Part shown: positions 40,282 through 49,842 of the stretch, piece after piece | Layout: every line of letters begins with the position of its first letter | Numbering within the stretch: the first letter of the stretch is position 1 | Assembly (NCBI GenBank): GCA_910575585.1 | Contig: CAJTGF010000001.1 | Coordinates: 358,006-422,005, forward strand | Source of the DNA: Clostridiaceae bacterium | GTDB lineage: Bacteria > Bacillota > Clostridia > Lachnospirales > Lachnospiraceae | DNA length: 64,000 nucleotides | Direction of reading: 5' to 3' | Made by a program: the position numbers and the translations under genes | Notes under the pieces: model-generated | Database searches by the model: none | Seen by the model: the letters and a program-made list of their open reading frames with translations, nothing else | Told to the model about the DNA's origin: nothing

Positions 40282-41454
40282 ATGATGAGTTATCCGGTTA
40301 TTAAAAGTAGATCAAATAGACCGTATCAGATTTGCAACTGCTGTGTGATGGACACAACTGATGAGGACATAATATTTGACTTAAATGGTGTCTGTATGCG
40401 TTGTAATGAGTATAAGGAGCGGATTGAACCTACGTGGAATCACGGAAAAGGACATGAGAAGGAGCTGGAACAGCTTACCACTGCTATCAAAAAGTCTGGT
40501 GAAGGTAAGGAATATGATTGTATCCTCGGCCTTTCTGGGGGATTGGATTCATCATATATGCTTCACTTGGCTGTGAAAGAGTGGGGATTGAGGCCATATG
40601 TATATCATATAGACGCCGGATGGAATCTATTAGTTGCAGAAGAAAATATCCAAAAAATCACCGACAAATTAGGTGTGGAGCTTCATATTGAAAAACTCGA
40701 CTGGGAAGAAATGAGAGAAATGCAGCTGGCATGGTTTCGTACTGGTCTTGAGTCTCTGGATGTCCCGCAGGATCATGCTTTTATAGCTGTGATCGATAAA
40801 TTGGCTGGGAAATTGGGTATCAAGTATATATTGAACGGCTATAACATTGCAACTGAAGTATATGCGGATCCAGCTTCATGGGGCAAAGGAGGTGGACCCA
40901 CAGGAGATGGTACATACCTAAAAGATGTCATAAAGAAGTATAGTACAAAGCCTATAAAAAAATATAGTTTTACCAATGGATTTAAACATAAATTTGTTGT
41001 GCCATTTATCCATGGGGTAAAAACCGTAACTCCACTTAACTATGTTTCTTTTACTAAAAAAGATATGATAGATACATTGAGCAGAGAGTATGGATATGTT
41101 CCATATGGCCAAAAACATTTTGAGGATCTAATCACAAAGTTTTTGGAAGGGTACTGGGTACCCACGCGATTTGGTCATGATATCAGACGGGCATGGTTGA
41201 GTTCACTGGTCATTACAGGGCAGATGAGTAGAAATGATGCTCTTAAGATCCTTGAGCAGCCGCCATTATCTGAAGACGAGAGTAAAGAACTCTTTACTGA
41301 AGTTGCTAGTAAACTTGGTATTTCAGAGAAGGAGTTGAAGGAGTTCCATGAGATGCCAGAGTGTACAGAAAAGTTCAGGAGCCAGGAAAAGATCTATACT
41401 TTTGGGATAAGATTGTATGAGAAGGTTGGCTTGGAGATGAGGATAAGGAAGTAA
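40282..41454 (+). CDS. N-acetyl sugar amidotransferase (WbpG/PseA-like)
   Basis: A 390-residue PP-loop ATPase. The N-terminus has zinc-binding cysteines (QICNCCVMDTTDEDI, GVCMRCNEY). The ATP pyrophosphatase loop is ILGLSGGLDSSYML near residue 82. Homologues WbpG, PseA and WbuX convert an N-acetyl group to an acetamidino group on sugars such as ManNAc3NAcA, pseudaminic or legionaminic acid. With a nonulosonate pathway downstream, an acetimidoyl nonulosonate is the simplest proposal. HisH/HisF-type ammonia-supply partners are not seen. Confidence 0.87.
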   Translation: MMSYPVIKSRSNRPYQICNCCVMDTTDEDIIFDLNGVCMRCNEYKERIEPTWNHGKGHEKELEQLTTAIKKSGEGKEYDCILGLSGGLDSSYMLHLAVKEWGLRPYVYHIDAGWNLLVAEENIQKITDKLGVELHIEKLDWEEMREMQLAWFRTGLESLDVPQDHAFIAVIDKLAGKLGIKYILNGYNIATEVYADPASWGKGGGPTGDGTYLKDVIKKYSTKPIKKYSFTNGFKHKFVVPFIHGVKTVTPLNYVSFTKKDMIDTLSREYGYVPYGQKHFEDLITKFLEGYWVPTRFGHDIRRAWLSSLVITGQMSRNDALKILEQPPLSEDESKELFTEVASKLGISEKELKEFHEMPECTEKFRSQEKIYTFGIRLYEKVGLEMRIRK

Positions 41455-41562
41455 AAAATATTCTGTATCAATGATATGGTGGTGAATGAAGAGGGAACCA
41501 AGTTTGTTTTCTGGATGTGAAATAGGGGGGACTTATTAATTACAGGGAGAGGATGGGATTTT

Positions 41563-42012
41563 ATGAAGCAGAAATTTACAGGGCTTAAGGAGCTGATTTT
41601 GGAAAGAGGAAGAAATTATGTGTTGATTGACAGGGTGTACAATCAAACTCTCTTGAGGACTCTTTATTCCATGGGGGATATATTTACTATATGCAGTTCA
41701 TGGGAGAATTTTCCCACTACTTGTATCGAGGCTCAGTGCTGCGGAGTACCAGTCAGTGGGTTTGATCGATGTGGAACAAAGGAAACGGTAATTACGGAAT
41801 ATGGGAAGAGGAAAAATGCAGAAAAATTATCTGAGGATAATCAGATGGAGACATTTGTGGAATATGGAGATATAGAGGCACTTACAGAAGTAACGAAGAA
41901 ACTTCTAGAGAATGGGAATGAAAAAACGCAATTATCCAATATAGCAAAGAAATGTTATTCAAAGGAACAGATGAGTAATGCTTATTTGAATCTGTATCAG
42001 GAGATAATGTAA
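41563..42012 (+). pseudogene. C-terminal half of a GT4 glycosyltransferase
   Basis: A 149-codon frame corresponding only to the donor-binding half of a GT-B enzyme: LRTLYSMGDIFTICSSWENF, then PTTCIEAQCCGVPVSGF and KETVITEYG. The acceptor-binding N-terminal half is missing. It lies in AT-rich DNA next to the N-terminal half of a related enzyme. It is unlikely to be functional by itself. Confidence 0.75.
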
Positions 42013-42023
42013 AGGAAGTAGTT

Positions 42024-43042
42024 ATGAAAATATTACTGATTGATGTAAACTGCAAATACAGCAGTACGGGAAAGATTGTTTATGATTTGTATACGAATCT
42101 GCGAAAAGAAGGACACAAGGCAGCCATCTGTTACGGTCGTGGAAAATCAATAAAGGAACCAGGAATTTATAAATTTGGTCTGGATTGGGAAACGTATTTG
42201 CATGCGGCACTTTCAAGAGTAACAGGATACAATGGATGTTTTTCAAGGTTTTCTACGAAGCGTTTGATCAGATATATTGATCATTTTAATCCTGATATTA
42301 TCCATATCCACGAACTGCATGCTTATTTTGTAGATATAGTGCCGCTGATTAGTTATATTAAAAAGAAAAAGATTCAGGTGGTGTGGACCTTTCACTGTGA
42401 ATATATGTATACAGGGAAATGCGGGCATGCCTATGACTGTGAAAAATGGAAAACGGAGTGTGGAAATTGTCCGTATCTACGCGATTACCCCAAAGCATTG
42501 TTTGCCGACCGTACAAAAGAAATGTTTCGGTGGAAGAAGAAACTTCTTTCAGATTTGGATATGACCATTGTATGCCCATCAGAGTGGCTTGCTGAACGAG
42601 TGAGGCAGTCTTTTCTAAAGGATAAACGGATTGTCGTGATTCATAATGGAATAGATACCAGTATTTTTCATCCAGTTGAAGCAGATTCTTTGAGGGAAGA
42701 ACTTGGAATACCAGAGGGGAATAAGGTGGTATTGTCAGTTGCACCGGATATTATGAGTGAACGTAAGGGTGGGAAATGGGTCCTTAAACTTGCGGAACGA
42801 ATGGAAGATGAGAAGGTTACGTTTGTTCTGGTCGGGGGGGTAACAAGAAGAAAAGGAATGTCATAGAGATGGGAAGAATTTATGATAGACAGAGACTGGC
42901 ACAATACTACGCAATGGCAGATGTATTTATAATGTGCAGCCAACGGGAAGTATTTCCTACTACTTGCATCGAGGCACAATGTTGTGGAACGATCGTTGCC
43001 GGATTCGATGTGGGAGGTGCGAAAGAGACGAAGGTAGGATAA
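42024..43042 (+). pseudogene. GT4 glycosyltransferase split at a poly-G tract and 3' truncated
   Basis: The N-terminal 280 codons (MKILLIDVNCKYSSTGKIVY...) encode a GT-B enzyme with HIHELHAYFVDIV, WTFHCEYMYTGKCGH and CPSEWLAERVRQS. At a run of seven G (42834-42840) the frame leaves the family and stops. With one more G it would continue as NVIEMGRIYDRQRLAQYYAM and FPTTCIEAQCCGTIVAGF to TAA 43040-43042. Even then about 60 C-terminal residues would be lacking. The G-run makes slippage-based on/off variation possible, although decay is the simpler reading. Confidence 0.78.
42834..42840 (+). repeat. G7 homopolymer at the glycosyltransferase frameshift
   Basis: Seven consecutive G after GTC. Eight G would restore the open frame. 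Homopolymer runs of this type are slippage-prone and also error-prone in sequencing. Confidence 0.85.
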
Positions 43043-43111
43043 GAGGGTTAAGAGAGTTAAGAGAGATTATGCTAAAGTGATGGCAGGTGAGGATTTAATT
43101 TGGAGGAATAA

Positions 43112-44377
43112 ATGGCGTTCTTTGTTATGTATATGCTATGTGGAATAGGAGTCTATCTATATTTTTATAAAAACACAAAAGATACTTTAAATCCATTTGG
43201 AATTTCACTTGGATTATTTCTTCTGTCATTTGGATTTAGCTGTCTTCAGTTGAATCCTGTTCAGTTCGAATTATCGCTGAATACACATTTTATTATTATT
43301 CTGACAGCAATAGAGATTTTTTGTGTTGGTATAATTTTTACAGTTCCATTGAAAACACATTTGAGACGTAGCGATCAATATCCAATTATTACATCAAATT
43401 ACACATTTTTTATGTATATTTTGGTCGGTATAGTATTTTTGACATGCTTTTTTGTTTGGATGTATGTAGAAATGTATCAGATATATGGAAATAATATTGG
43501 TGGCAGCGATAGGAAGACGATGATGAGTAATGCTATAAATACTTCGAGGGTAGTGAGCTATATAATACAAATTCTTCCTTATACAGTCTTATATATTCTA
43601 TATGATTTATTATTTAATTTAAAAAGAAGCAAAAAAAAAGTTGTTTTTGGCCTATTATATATAATATGGGTGATTATATTCATATGGAATATTTTGGTAT
43701 CCAGAGGTACACTGTTGATTGTTTTTCTTGGTAGTCTTTTTCTGATCAGTAGAAAATATAAATTGAAGTTGAAAGAAACTTTATTTATATTTATGGGGCT
43801 AGCAATTATAATGGCATTATTAATGACTCTACGAATGAGTTCCACATCAGTTGTATTTTCAGGGAATACATCAAATGCATATTTTAATACCATATACAAT
43901 TATGTTGCGATCACATTTCAAGTTTTTGATAAATTGGTTCGTCATGGAAGTCCATATTCGCTTCTTTCTGCTACATGGATAACTTTTAGTAAAATACTAG
44001 GTACATACAATCCTGATACGCAATTACTTTATACAGTTGGAATATATAATGCAAAAACATTTTTATATTCATTTTATCATGATCTTGGTTTGATTGGTAT
44101 TGTTGTTTATCCAATCTTAATATTTAGTGTAATAGGGTTTTTGTATAATAAGTCAATGACGACAAAACCTTATTATATCTTATATTTGGCGACACTGCAG
44201 AAACCCATAATGGTTATTTTTTTTGGTAACTATTTTTTTGGCTCTTTTTCGAATGATATTCCATATTATACAACATTTTTGCTTGTACTTTTGTCATATC
44301 ATCTAAAAATTGGATTTAGGTGGTACAGAAACAAACGTGCTAGAGATAAACTACAGCTTGAAGTCCAATGTAGATAA
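43112..44377 (+). CDS. wzy: Wzy-like repeat-unit polymerase
   Basis: A 421-residue polytopic membrane protein with about ten hydrophobic segments and a large central extracytoplasmic loop, beginning MAFFVMYMLCGIGVYLYFYK. Sequence identity in this family is always low, but topology, the conserved-looking RGTLLIVFLGSLF segment and position beside Wzx and glycosyltransferases indicate an oligosaccharide repeat-unit polymerase. A TTTGGAGGA site precedes the ATG. The AT-rich composition is typical of wzy. Confidence 0.82.
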   Translation: MAFFVMYMLCGIGVYLYFYKNTKDTLNPFGISLGLFLLSFGFSCLQLNPVQFELSLNTHFIIILTAIEIFCVGIIFTVPLKTHLRRSDQYPIITSNYTFFMYILVGIVFLTCFFVWMYVEMYQIYGNNIGGSDRKTMMSNAINTSRVVSYIIQILPYTVLYILYDLLFNLKRSKKKVVFGLLYIIWVIIFIWNILVSRGTLLIVFLGSLFLISRKYKLKLKETLFIFMGLAIIMALLMTLRMSSTSVVFSGNTSNAYFNTIYNYVAITFQVFDKLVRHGSPYSLLSATWITFSKILGTYNPDTQLLYTVGIYNAKTFLYSFYHDLGLIGIVVYPILIFSVIGFLYNKSMTTKPYYILYLATLQKPIMVIFFGNYFFGSFSNDIPYYTTFLLVLLSYHLKIGFRWYRNKRARDKLQLEVQCR

Positions 44378-44392
44378 AGGTGGATAATTAAT

Positions 44393-45274
44393 ATGATTTT
44401 TAATTCTATTCAATTTCTGTTTTTTTCAGTTTTTTTATGATATACTTTGTAATTCCGAAAAAATCAGATATATATGGCTGTTACTATCCAGTTACTATTT
44501 TTATATGTGCTGGAACCCCAAATATATTGTTCTTATTTTGTTTTCTACCATGATAACTTACCTGAGCGGTCTTTTTATAGATGTGATTAAAAAGAAAGTG
44601 TCTCGAGACTATACTCAAAAGTGTTATATAAAGGTTGGTGTAGCCGTAAGTTTTTTGCTGAATTTGCTTATACTTTTTTATTTTAAATATTTTGAATTTA
44701 CTATTACTGCCATTAGCCGAATCATCGGGATAATAGGTGTAAGAATTTCTGTGCCGGCTTATGATGTGATACTTCCTGTAGGGATATCTTTCTATATTTT
44801 TCAAGCTTTGGGATATACGATGGATGTATACAGAGGAGTCATTCAAGCAGAAAAAAACTATTTTCGCTATGCGCATTTTGTCGCTTTTTTCCACAATTGG
44901 TGGCAGGGCCTATTGAGCATTCGGAAAATCTTTTGAGTTAGATAGACAAGCCTACCTGTTTTGATGTGGAGCAGGTGCGTCAGGGACTGCTTACCATGGC
45001 TTATGGGCTCTTTATGAAGGTAGTGGTCGCAGATCGACTTGCCAGTATCATTAACCCCATTTACAGTAATTGGAACAATCAGACAGGGATGAGTCTTATG
45101 ACGGCTACAATCCTCTTTGCGTTTCAGATATACTGTGATTTTGAAGGATATTCCCAATTGGCAATCGGCAGTGTCCGGGTTCTGGGATTTCATATCAATC
45201 AGAATTTTAAGAATCCATATCTATGTACCAGTATCCGGGATTTTTGGCAGATGTGGCATATATCCCTTAATTGA
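44393..45274 (+). pseudogene. Decayed MBOAT membrane O-acyltransferase
   Basis: Pieces of one AlgI/DltB-like MBOAT gene lie in shifting frames. The N-terminus (MIFNSIQFLFF...) is broken at poly-T and poly-A runs. Then come WNPKYIVLILF..., LPVGISFYIFQALGYTMDVY and FFHNWWQG, then a one-base loss and an in-frame TAG (44938-44940). After that QVRQGLLTMAYGLFMKVVVA and DFWQMWHISL appear. The normal arginine after WHISL and the rest of the protein are missing. Several independent lesions show it is a pseudogene. Confidence 0.85.
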
Positions 45275-45815
45275 GAATCACTTTGAGCTATGGCCGATTT
45301 TGCGTCTGCAGGATGTCTTGCCTATGATGGAAGCTTATCCTGTGTATCTGAAAAAGTGTTTGGAGCTTTTTGGGTCGGGCAGTGGGAATAGGACAGAGGA
45401 AGGTCTCTGTTCACGAGAGGCTTTTAATGAATATGGAGATATTGTCATAGAACGAGCTGATTCCAAGTATACCTTTGAATCTCCGGTGAATGCCCCGACT
45501 GTAAACGATACAGTAATTGCCAGAATTAATGAATTGTCTGAATGGCTGTCAGAGAGAGGGGCAGTGCTTTTGGTGGCCGGATGTCACATAGGAAAGGAGG
45601 AGTTGACTGTGCCGGAGGAGGAGTTTATAGAGGCTCAAAATATGTTGAAGGAAGGTTTGTCGTGTCCGTTTATCTCGGATTATCGGGATTATATGTTTGA
45701 TTATCGTTTATTTTATGATAGCAATGCGCATCTAACTACAGAGGGGGTGGAGCTGAGAACACAGCAGTTGATTGAGGATTTGCAGCAGTGGATGGAACTG
45801 AATGCCGATTCGTGA
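45270..45815 (+). pseudogene. C-terminal remnant of the MBOAT-associated SGNH/DltD-like partner
   Basis: After the abrupt MBOAT end the frame continues as ENHFELWPILRLQDVLPMME... to DYRLFYDSNAHLTTEGVELR. This resembles the C-terminal half of the periplasmic SGNH/AlgX-like protein that normally follows MBOAT genes. The NAHLTTEG segment would carry the Asn/Asp-His region. Its N-terminal half and signal anchor are missing. One deletion at about 45270 therefore removed the MBOAT tail and the partner's head. Confidence 0.65.
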
Positions 45816-45894
45816 AGAATGGAAGTTTCAATGATAAGATTTAGGCGTATAGAAACATAAGTGCAGAGGAGAAAGTGAGAATAAAACTTCGATA

Positions 45895-47292
45895 ATGATT
45901 AAAAAGTATAAAGAATTATTTTCTAATACTGCGATATTTGCGGTTAGTAATGTATTATCAAAATTTATTCTAAGTTTGTTGCTTCCATTATATACAAGGG
46001 CACTCACTACGGAGATGTATGGTAAGGCTGAACTCATAACTACAATAGCGGATTTCTTAATTCCAATTTGTTCTTTTGCAATACAGGATGCATTGTTTCG
46101 TTATGGAATGGAAAACGGAAAAAGGCAAGAAGAAGTATTGAAAGATTCTATTCTAGTACTTGGAATTGGGACAGGACTGCTATTTGTTGCATCTATTGCA
46201 TTGAGATTCTATGAACCTGTCGGCTCCTTATATATTATGTTCTGGATTGTGTCAGGGGTATCTATGTGGCGTTCGGCTTTTAGCCTTTATTCGAAAGCAA
46301 TAGAAAAAACGGTGATTTTTGCGGTAGATAGCATAGTTTATAATGCATTACTAGGTGTTTTTAATATTATTTTTCTGTTTATTTTTAAATGTGGGTTATA
46401 TGGATATTTTCTGTCCATGGTTTCAGCAGGAATAAGTTCAATCGCTTATCTTGCTATCAGTACCAACAGTATAAGGACCATTTTTCATACAGAATATAAT
46501 TTTGTGCTGCTTAAAGAGATGCTGGGATATTCAACGCCTCTGGTTTTTAATTCGATTTCTTGGGGACTTACCCATATTGTGGATAAATTAATGTTGACGA
46601 ACTTATGTGGAAGCAGTGCAAATGGTATTTATTCAGCTGCATCAAAGATACCGGCATTGTTGTCTTTAGTGACCGGCATTTTTACCCAGGCATGGATGTT
46701 GTCGGCGATCAAAGATTATCAGTCGGACAGAGATAAAAGATTTTACAGCAATATATTTGACATTACTCATATTTCTGTATGTGCTGGTACTTTGATTATT
46801 TTGTTATTAAACAATAACTTATTCTTAATGGTTTTAGGGGGCGATTTTGCTGATTCGATTAGGTATGCCCCGGTATTATTGATGGGAAGTGTCTTTTTGA
46901 CATACTCAAATTATTATTCGCCTATTTATTCAGCGATGAAGAAGAGTAAACAAATTATGTATTCATCTATATGCGGAGGAATTGTGAATTTTATATTAAA
47001 TGTAGTACTGATTCCAAAGATGGGAATAATGGGAGCCTGTCTGGCGACAGCGGTTTCCTACGCTTTTATTGCCGGGTATAGAATGATAGATTGTCAGATT
47101 AAATTTCCTTTGAATATACCGTATTACAGGTGGATTTTGTCAATGATTGCGATGATTGCTGCTGCATATATAACTGTTCAGGACAAAAATTATATCCTGA
47201 TGATTAGTATTGCCACATTGGCTATTTTTTTTCTATACAGATCTTTGATTTTGGATTTTATATCCAGAATTATCAAAGTTATTAAGCAGTAA
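45895..47292 (+). CDS. wzx: Wzx-like oligosaccharide flippase
   Basis: A 465-residue polytopic membrane protein with about twelve to fourteen hydrophobic segments. The N-terminus NTAIFAVSNVLSKFILSLLL and LPLYTRALTTEMYGKAELI are characteristic of polysaccharide-transport (MOP superfamily) flippases. It moves undecaprenyl-linked repeat units across the membrane for Wzy. The ATG follows a weak ribosome site. Confidence 0.9.
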   Translation: MIKKYKELFSNTAIFAVSNVLSKFILSLLLPLYTRALTTEMYGKAELITTIADFLIPICSFAIQDALFRYGMENGKRQEEVLKDSILVLGIGTGLLFVASIALRFYEPVGSLYIMFWIVSGVSMWRSAFSLYSKAIEKTVIFAVDSIVYNALLGVFNIIFLFIFKCGLYGYFLSMVSAGISSIAYLAISTNSIRTIFHTEYNFVLLKEMLGYSTPLVFNSISWGLTHIVDKLMLTNLCGSSANGIYSAASKIPALLSLVTGIFTQAWMLSAIKDYQSDRDKRFYSNIFDITHISVCAGTLIILLLNNNLFLMVLGGDFADSIRYAPVLLMGSVFLTYSNYYSPIYSAMKKSKQIMYSSICGGIVNFILNVVLIPKMGIMGACLATAVSYAFIAGYRMIDCQIKFPLNIPYYRWILSMIAMIAAAYITVQDKNYILMISIATLAIFFLYRSLILDFISRIIKVIKQ

Positions 47293-47326
47293 GGTTTTCT
47301 TAATGTACTTAAACGGAGGAATATGT

Positions 47327-48628
47327 ATGAAAGCGATAATCGTATATGAAGTATACAACAGAGAATATGATAATTGCCTGCTGTTAAAAGCAGCTTTAGA
47401 ACGACAAGAGTGCAATGTCCAGATTGTATATAAAATGGATTTGGTTTCACAGACATACAGTGAAGAGAAAACATTAATTTTTATTCCTAATTGTTATAAT
47501 TCTGAAGACTTCAAATATTACTATTATTGTGCCAACAGAGCAAATGCGCTGTTTATTAATTTGCAGTATGAACAAGTCCTTTCTGGAGATAAATTGAATC
47601 TAGATTATCATATGCCAAAAGGAAAAGCTACAGAGATAATTAATATATGTTGGGGAAAAGCTTTTGCAAATTTTCTCAGGGGAAGAGGAATCGATGTAAA
47701 TAATATAGTTGTTTGTGGAGCCATGCAATTGGATTTTTTAAGAAAAGAGTTTGAAAGTTTTTGGATAAATAAGAAAGATATAGCTGAAAAATATCAACTG
47801 CCTCTGAATCTGCGATGGGTTTTATTTATTTCAAGTTTCTCATTTGCCAATAATCCGTTGGTAAATAAAGCATCTGATAGTGAACTGGGGAAAAATAATA
47901 ATCTTGACTTTAGAAATTTATCAATTGAATCAAGAAATGTAATCTTAAAATGGTTTGATAGATACCTGGAATCGAACACAGATGCCGTGATAATCTATAG
48001 AAAGCATCCAATGGAGGTATATGACAAATCATTTTCATCTATAAGTGAAAAGTATCCAGATCGTTTTTTGAAAATTTCGGATTATAATATAAAACAATGG
48101 ATTATGATTTCTGATTCCATATGTAACTGGTACAGCACTTCAGGGGTTGAATGTGTTGCCGCAAATAAACCGTTTGATATTCTCAGGCCATATCCAATGC
48201 CGCCCGAAAAAGAGGTAACATTATACAGAGGGGGACATTTTATTGAATCTTATGACGAATTTGTACGTTCTCTTCAATCAAAACAAAAAGATTTTCCTTT
48301 TGATGTAACAAGAGTCTATAACGATTATAAAATAGATGAGATACCTGCATATCGGAAAATTGTAGATTTTTCTATGGCATACTATGGGAGAAGCGAATCG
48401 GCCTCGTATTGGGATAAAGACTTTTTATTTAACAGGAAAAAATATGTAGTAAAACATAAGATAAAGATAAAGTACAATTTAAAGAAATTTTATCAGCTAT
48501 TATATCGTAGAGGATTTAAAATAAATTCTAAAAAAATCAGACGCAAGTATTTCGTTGATGATTGGGAATTTCAGGCATTGCTAATCGATGATCGAGACAA
48601 ATATCGTAAAATCAAATCTATTATATAA
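47327..48628 (+). CDS. Surface carbohydrate biosynthesis protein, candidate glycosyltransferase
   Basis: A 433-residue cytosolic protein from ATG 47327 (GGAGGA upstream). It resembles the 'surface carbohydrate biosynthesis protein' group seen in sialic-type sugar clusters, with a GT-B-like layout: IYRKHPMEVYDKSF near residue 225 and CNWYSTSGVECVAANKPFDI near residue 262. In such clusters it is a candidate nonulosonate or other sugar transferase. The C-terminus is basic. I infer this from context and partial resemblance; the activity is unproven. Confidence 0.6.
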   Translation: MKAIIVYEVYNREYDNCLLLKAALERQECNVQIVYKMDLVSQTYSEEKTLIFIPNCYNSEDFKYYYYCANRANALFINLQYEQVLSGDKLNLDYHMPKGKATEIINICWGKAFANFLRGRGIDVNNIVVCGAMQLDFLRKEFESFWINKKDIAEKYQLPLNLRWVLFISSFSFANNPLVNKASDSELGKNNNLDFRNLSIESRNVILKWFDRYLESNTDAVIIYRKHPMEVYDKSFSSISEKYPDRFLKISDYNIKQWIMISDSICNWYSTSGVECVAANKPFDILRPYPMPPEKEVTLYRGGHFIESYDEFVRSLQSKQKDFPFDVTRVYNDYKIDEIPAYRKIVDFSMAYYGRSESASYWDKDFLFNRKKYVVKHKIKIKYNLKKFYQLLYRRGFKINSKKIRRKYFVDDWEFQALLIDDRDKYRKIKSII

Positions 48629-48775
48629 CAAAAGGGTAAGCAAGTTTAACTTGGAAAAATTTATATCATATAGTAATTATGCGTTCGATTTCAATATTTA
48701 AATTGGATATTGAGGGGAACTAGGAAAGGTTATCAGCTGAATGAAAGGAATGTAAGTTGTCTGGGAGTGTAGGAA
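48629..48775. other. AT-rich spacer before the nonulosonate genes
   Basis: 147 bases with no ORF or clear hairpin. The composition changes here from AT-rich (wzy-wzx region) back toward the backbone, consistent with a modular boundary in the locus. Confidence 0.4.
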
Positions 48776-49828
48776 ATGGATAGTAATGAACTGCAAAATC
48801 TAATAGGAAGAAAAGACATTAAAGTGTCGGAGGCCATGCGAAGGATAAATAAGAATTCTTTTGGGATCCTGTTTTTGGTAGATAGTAAAGATGCTCTTAT
48901 CTCGTGTATAACGGATGGGGATATAAGAAGATGGCTTTTATCTGGAGGGACGATGGAAGGAGCAGCTCTTGATGCAGCTAATCACCAGCCTAAATATGCT
49001 AAGACAATAGATGAAGCTAAGGTTTTATATCATAAGAGAAATTATATTGCGATTCCAATTATAGATGAAAGCGGAATTGTGATTGATGTTTATACAGGTG
49101 GTGTTGGAGAGCATCACAAAATACGTACCCCCCTAAATATACCGGTAGTTATCAATGCAGGAGGAAGGGGGACAAGGCTGGATCCCTTTACAAGAGTGCT
49201 GCCAAAGCCACTGATTCCTGTGGGAGAGCTCCCGATCATAGAACTTATCATGCAGGAATATCAGTCATATAGTTGTAACGACTTTCATATTATCGTAAAT
49301 TACAAACGGGATTTGATGAAAGCATATTTTGCAGATAATGAAAGGCAGTATAATATAACATGGCATGATGAGGAAAAACCTCTTGGTACTGGCGGTGGAT
49401 TAAGTCTCCTTCGAGGAAGAATTGAAGATACATTCTTCTTTGCAAACTGCGATGCGCTTCTTACGGCCAACTATGAAGGCATGCTGGAGTTCCATCGGAA
49501 GAGCAGGAATGTCATCACCATGATCTGTGCCTGTAAGAATATTACCATTCCATATGGAGTGGTGGATATGGGGAGAAATGGTGTTATTAAAGGGATGAAG
49601 GAGAAACCAATCATATCGTTTTTGACTAATACGGGTATCTATATAGTTGAACCAGAAGTTATTGATGATGTGGAAGACGATGTGCCAATGGGATTTCCGG
49701 ATATTGTAGAGATAGTGCGTCATAAGGGTAAGAATGTAGCTGTATTTCCCGTTAGCGAGAACGACTGGATGGATATGGGGCAGCTGCCGGAACTTGAGAA
49801 GATGAGAATGAGACTGTATGGGAATTAA
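48776..49828 (+). CDS. CBS-domain sugar-phosphate nucleotidyltransferase (PtmE-like)
   Basis: A 350-residue protein with two N-terminal CBS motifs (residues about 5-115, CITDGDIRRWLLSGGTMEGA) and a nucleotidyltransferase domain starting PVVINAGGRGTRLDPFT with the downstream PKPLIPVG. This arrangement is that of PtmE, which makes GDP-glucosamine for legionaminic acid synthesis in Campylobacter. It heads the nonulosonate gene block here. The nucleotide specificity (GDP or UDP) is inferred from family only. Confidence 0.85.
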   Translation: MDSNELQNLIGRKDIKVSEAMRRINKNSFGILFLVDSKDALISCITDGDIRRWLLSGGTMEGAALDAANHQPKYAKTIDEAKVLYHKRNYIAIPIIDESGIVIDVYTGGVGEHHKIRTPLNIPVVINAGGRGTRLDPFTRVLPKPLIPVGELPIIELIMQEYQSYSCNDFHIIVNYKRDLMKAYFADNERQYNITWHDEEKPLGTGGGLSLLRGRIEDTFFFANCDALLTANYEGMLEFHRKSRNVITMICACKNITIPYGVVDMGRNGVIKGMKEKPIISFLTNTGIYIVEPEVIDDVEDDVPMGFPDIVEIVRHKGKNVAVFPVSENDWMDMGQLPELEKMRMRLYGN

Positions 49829-49842
49829 CGGAGAATCATGTA

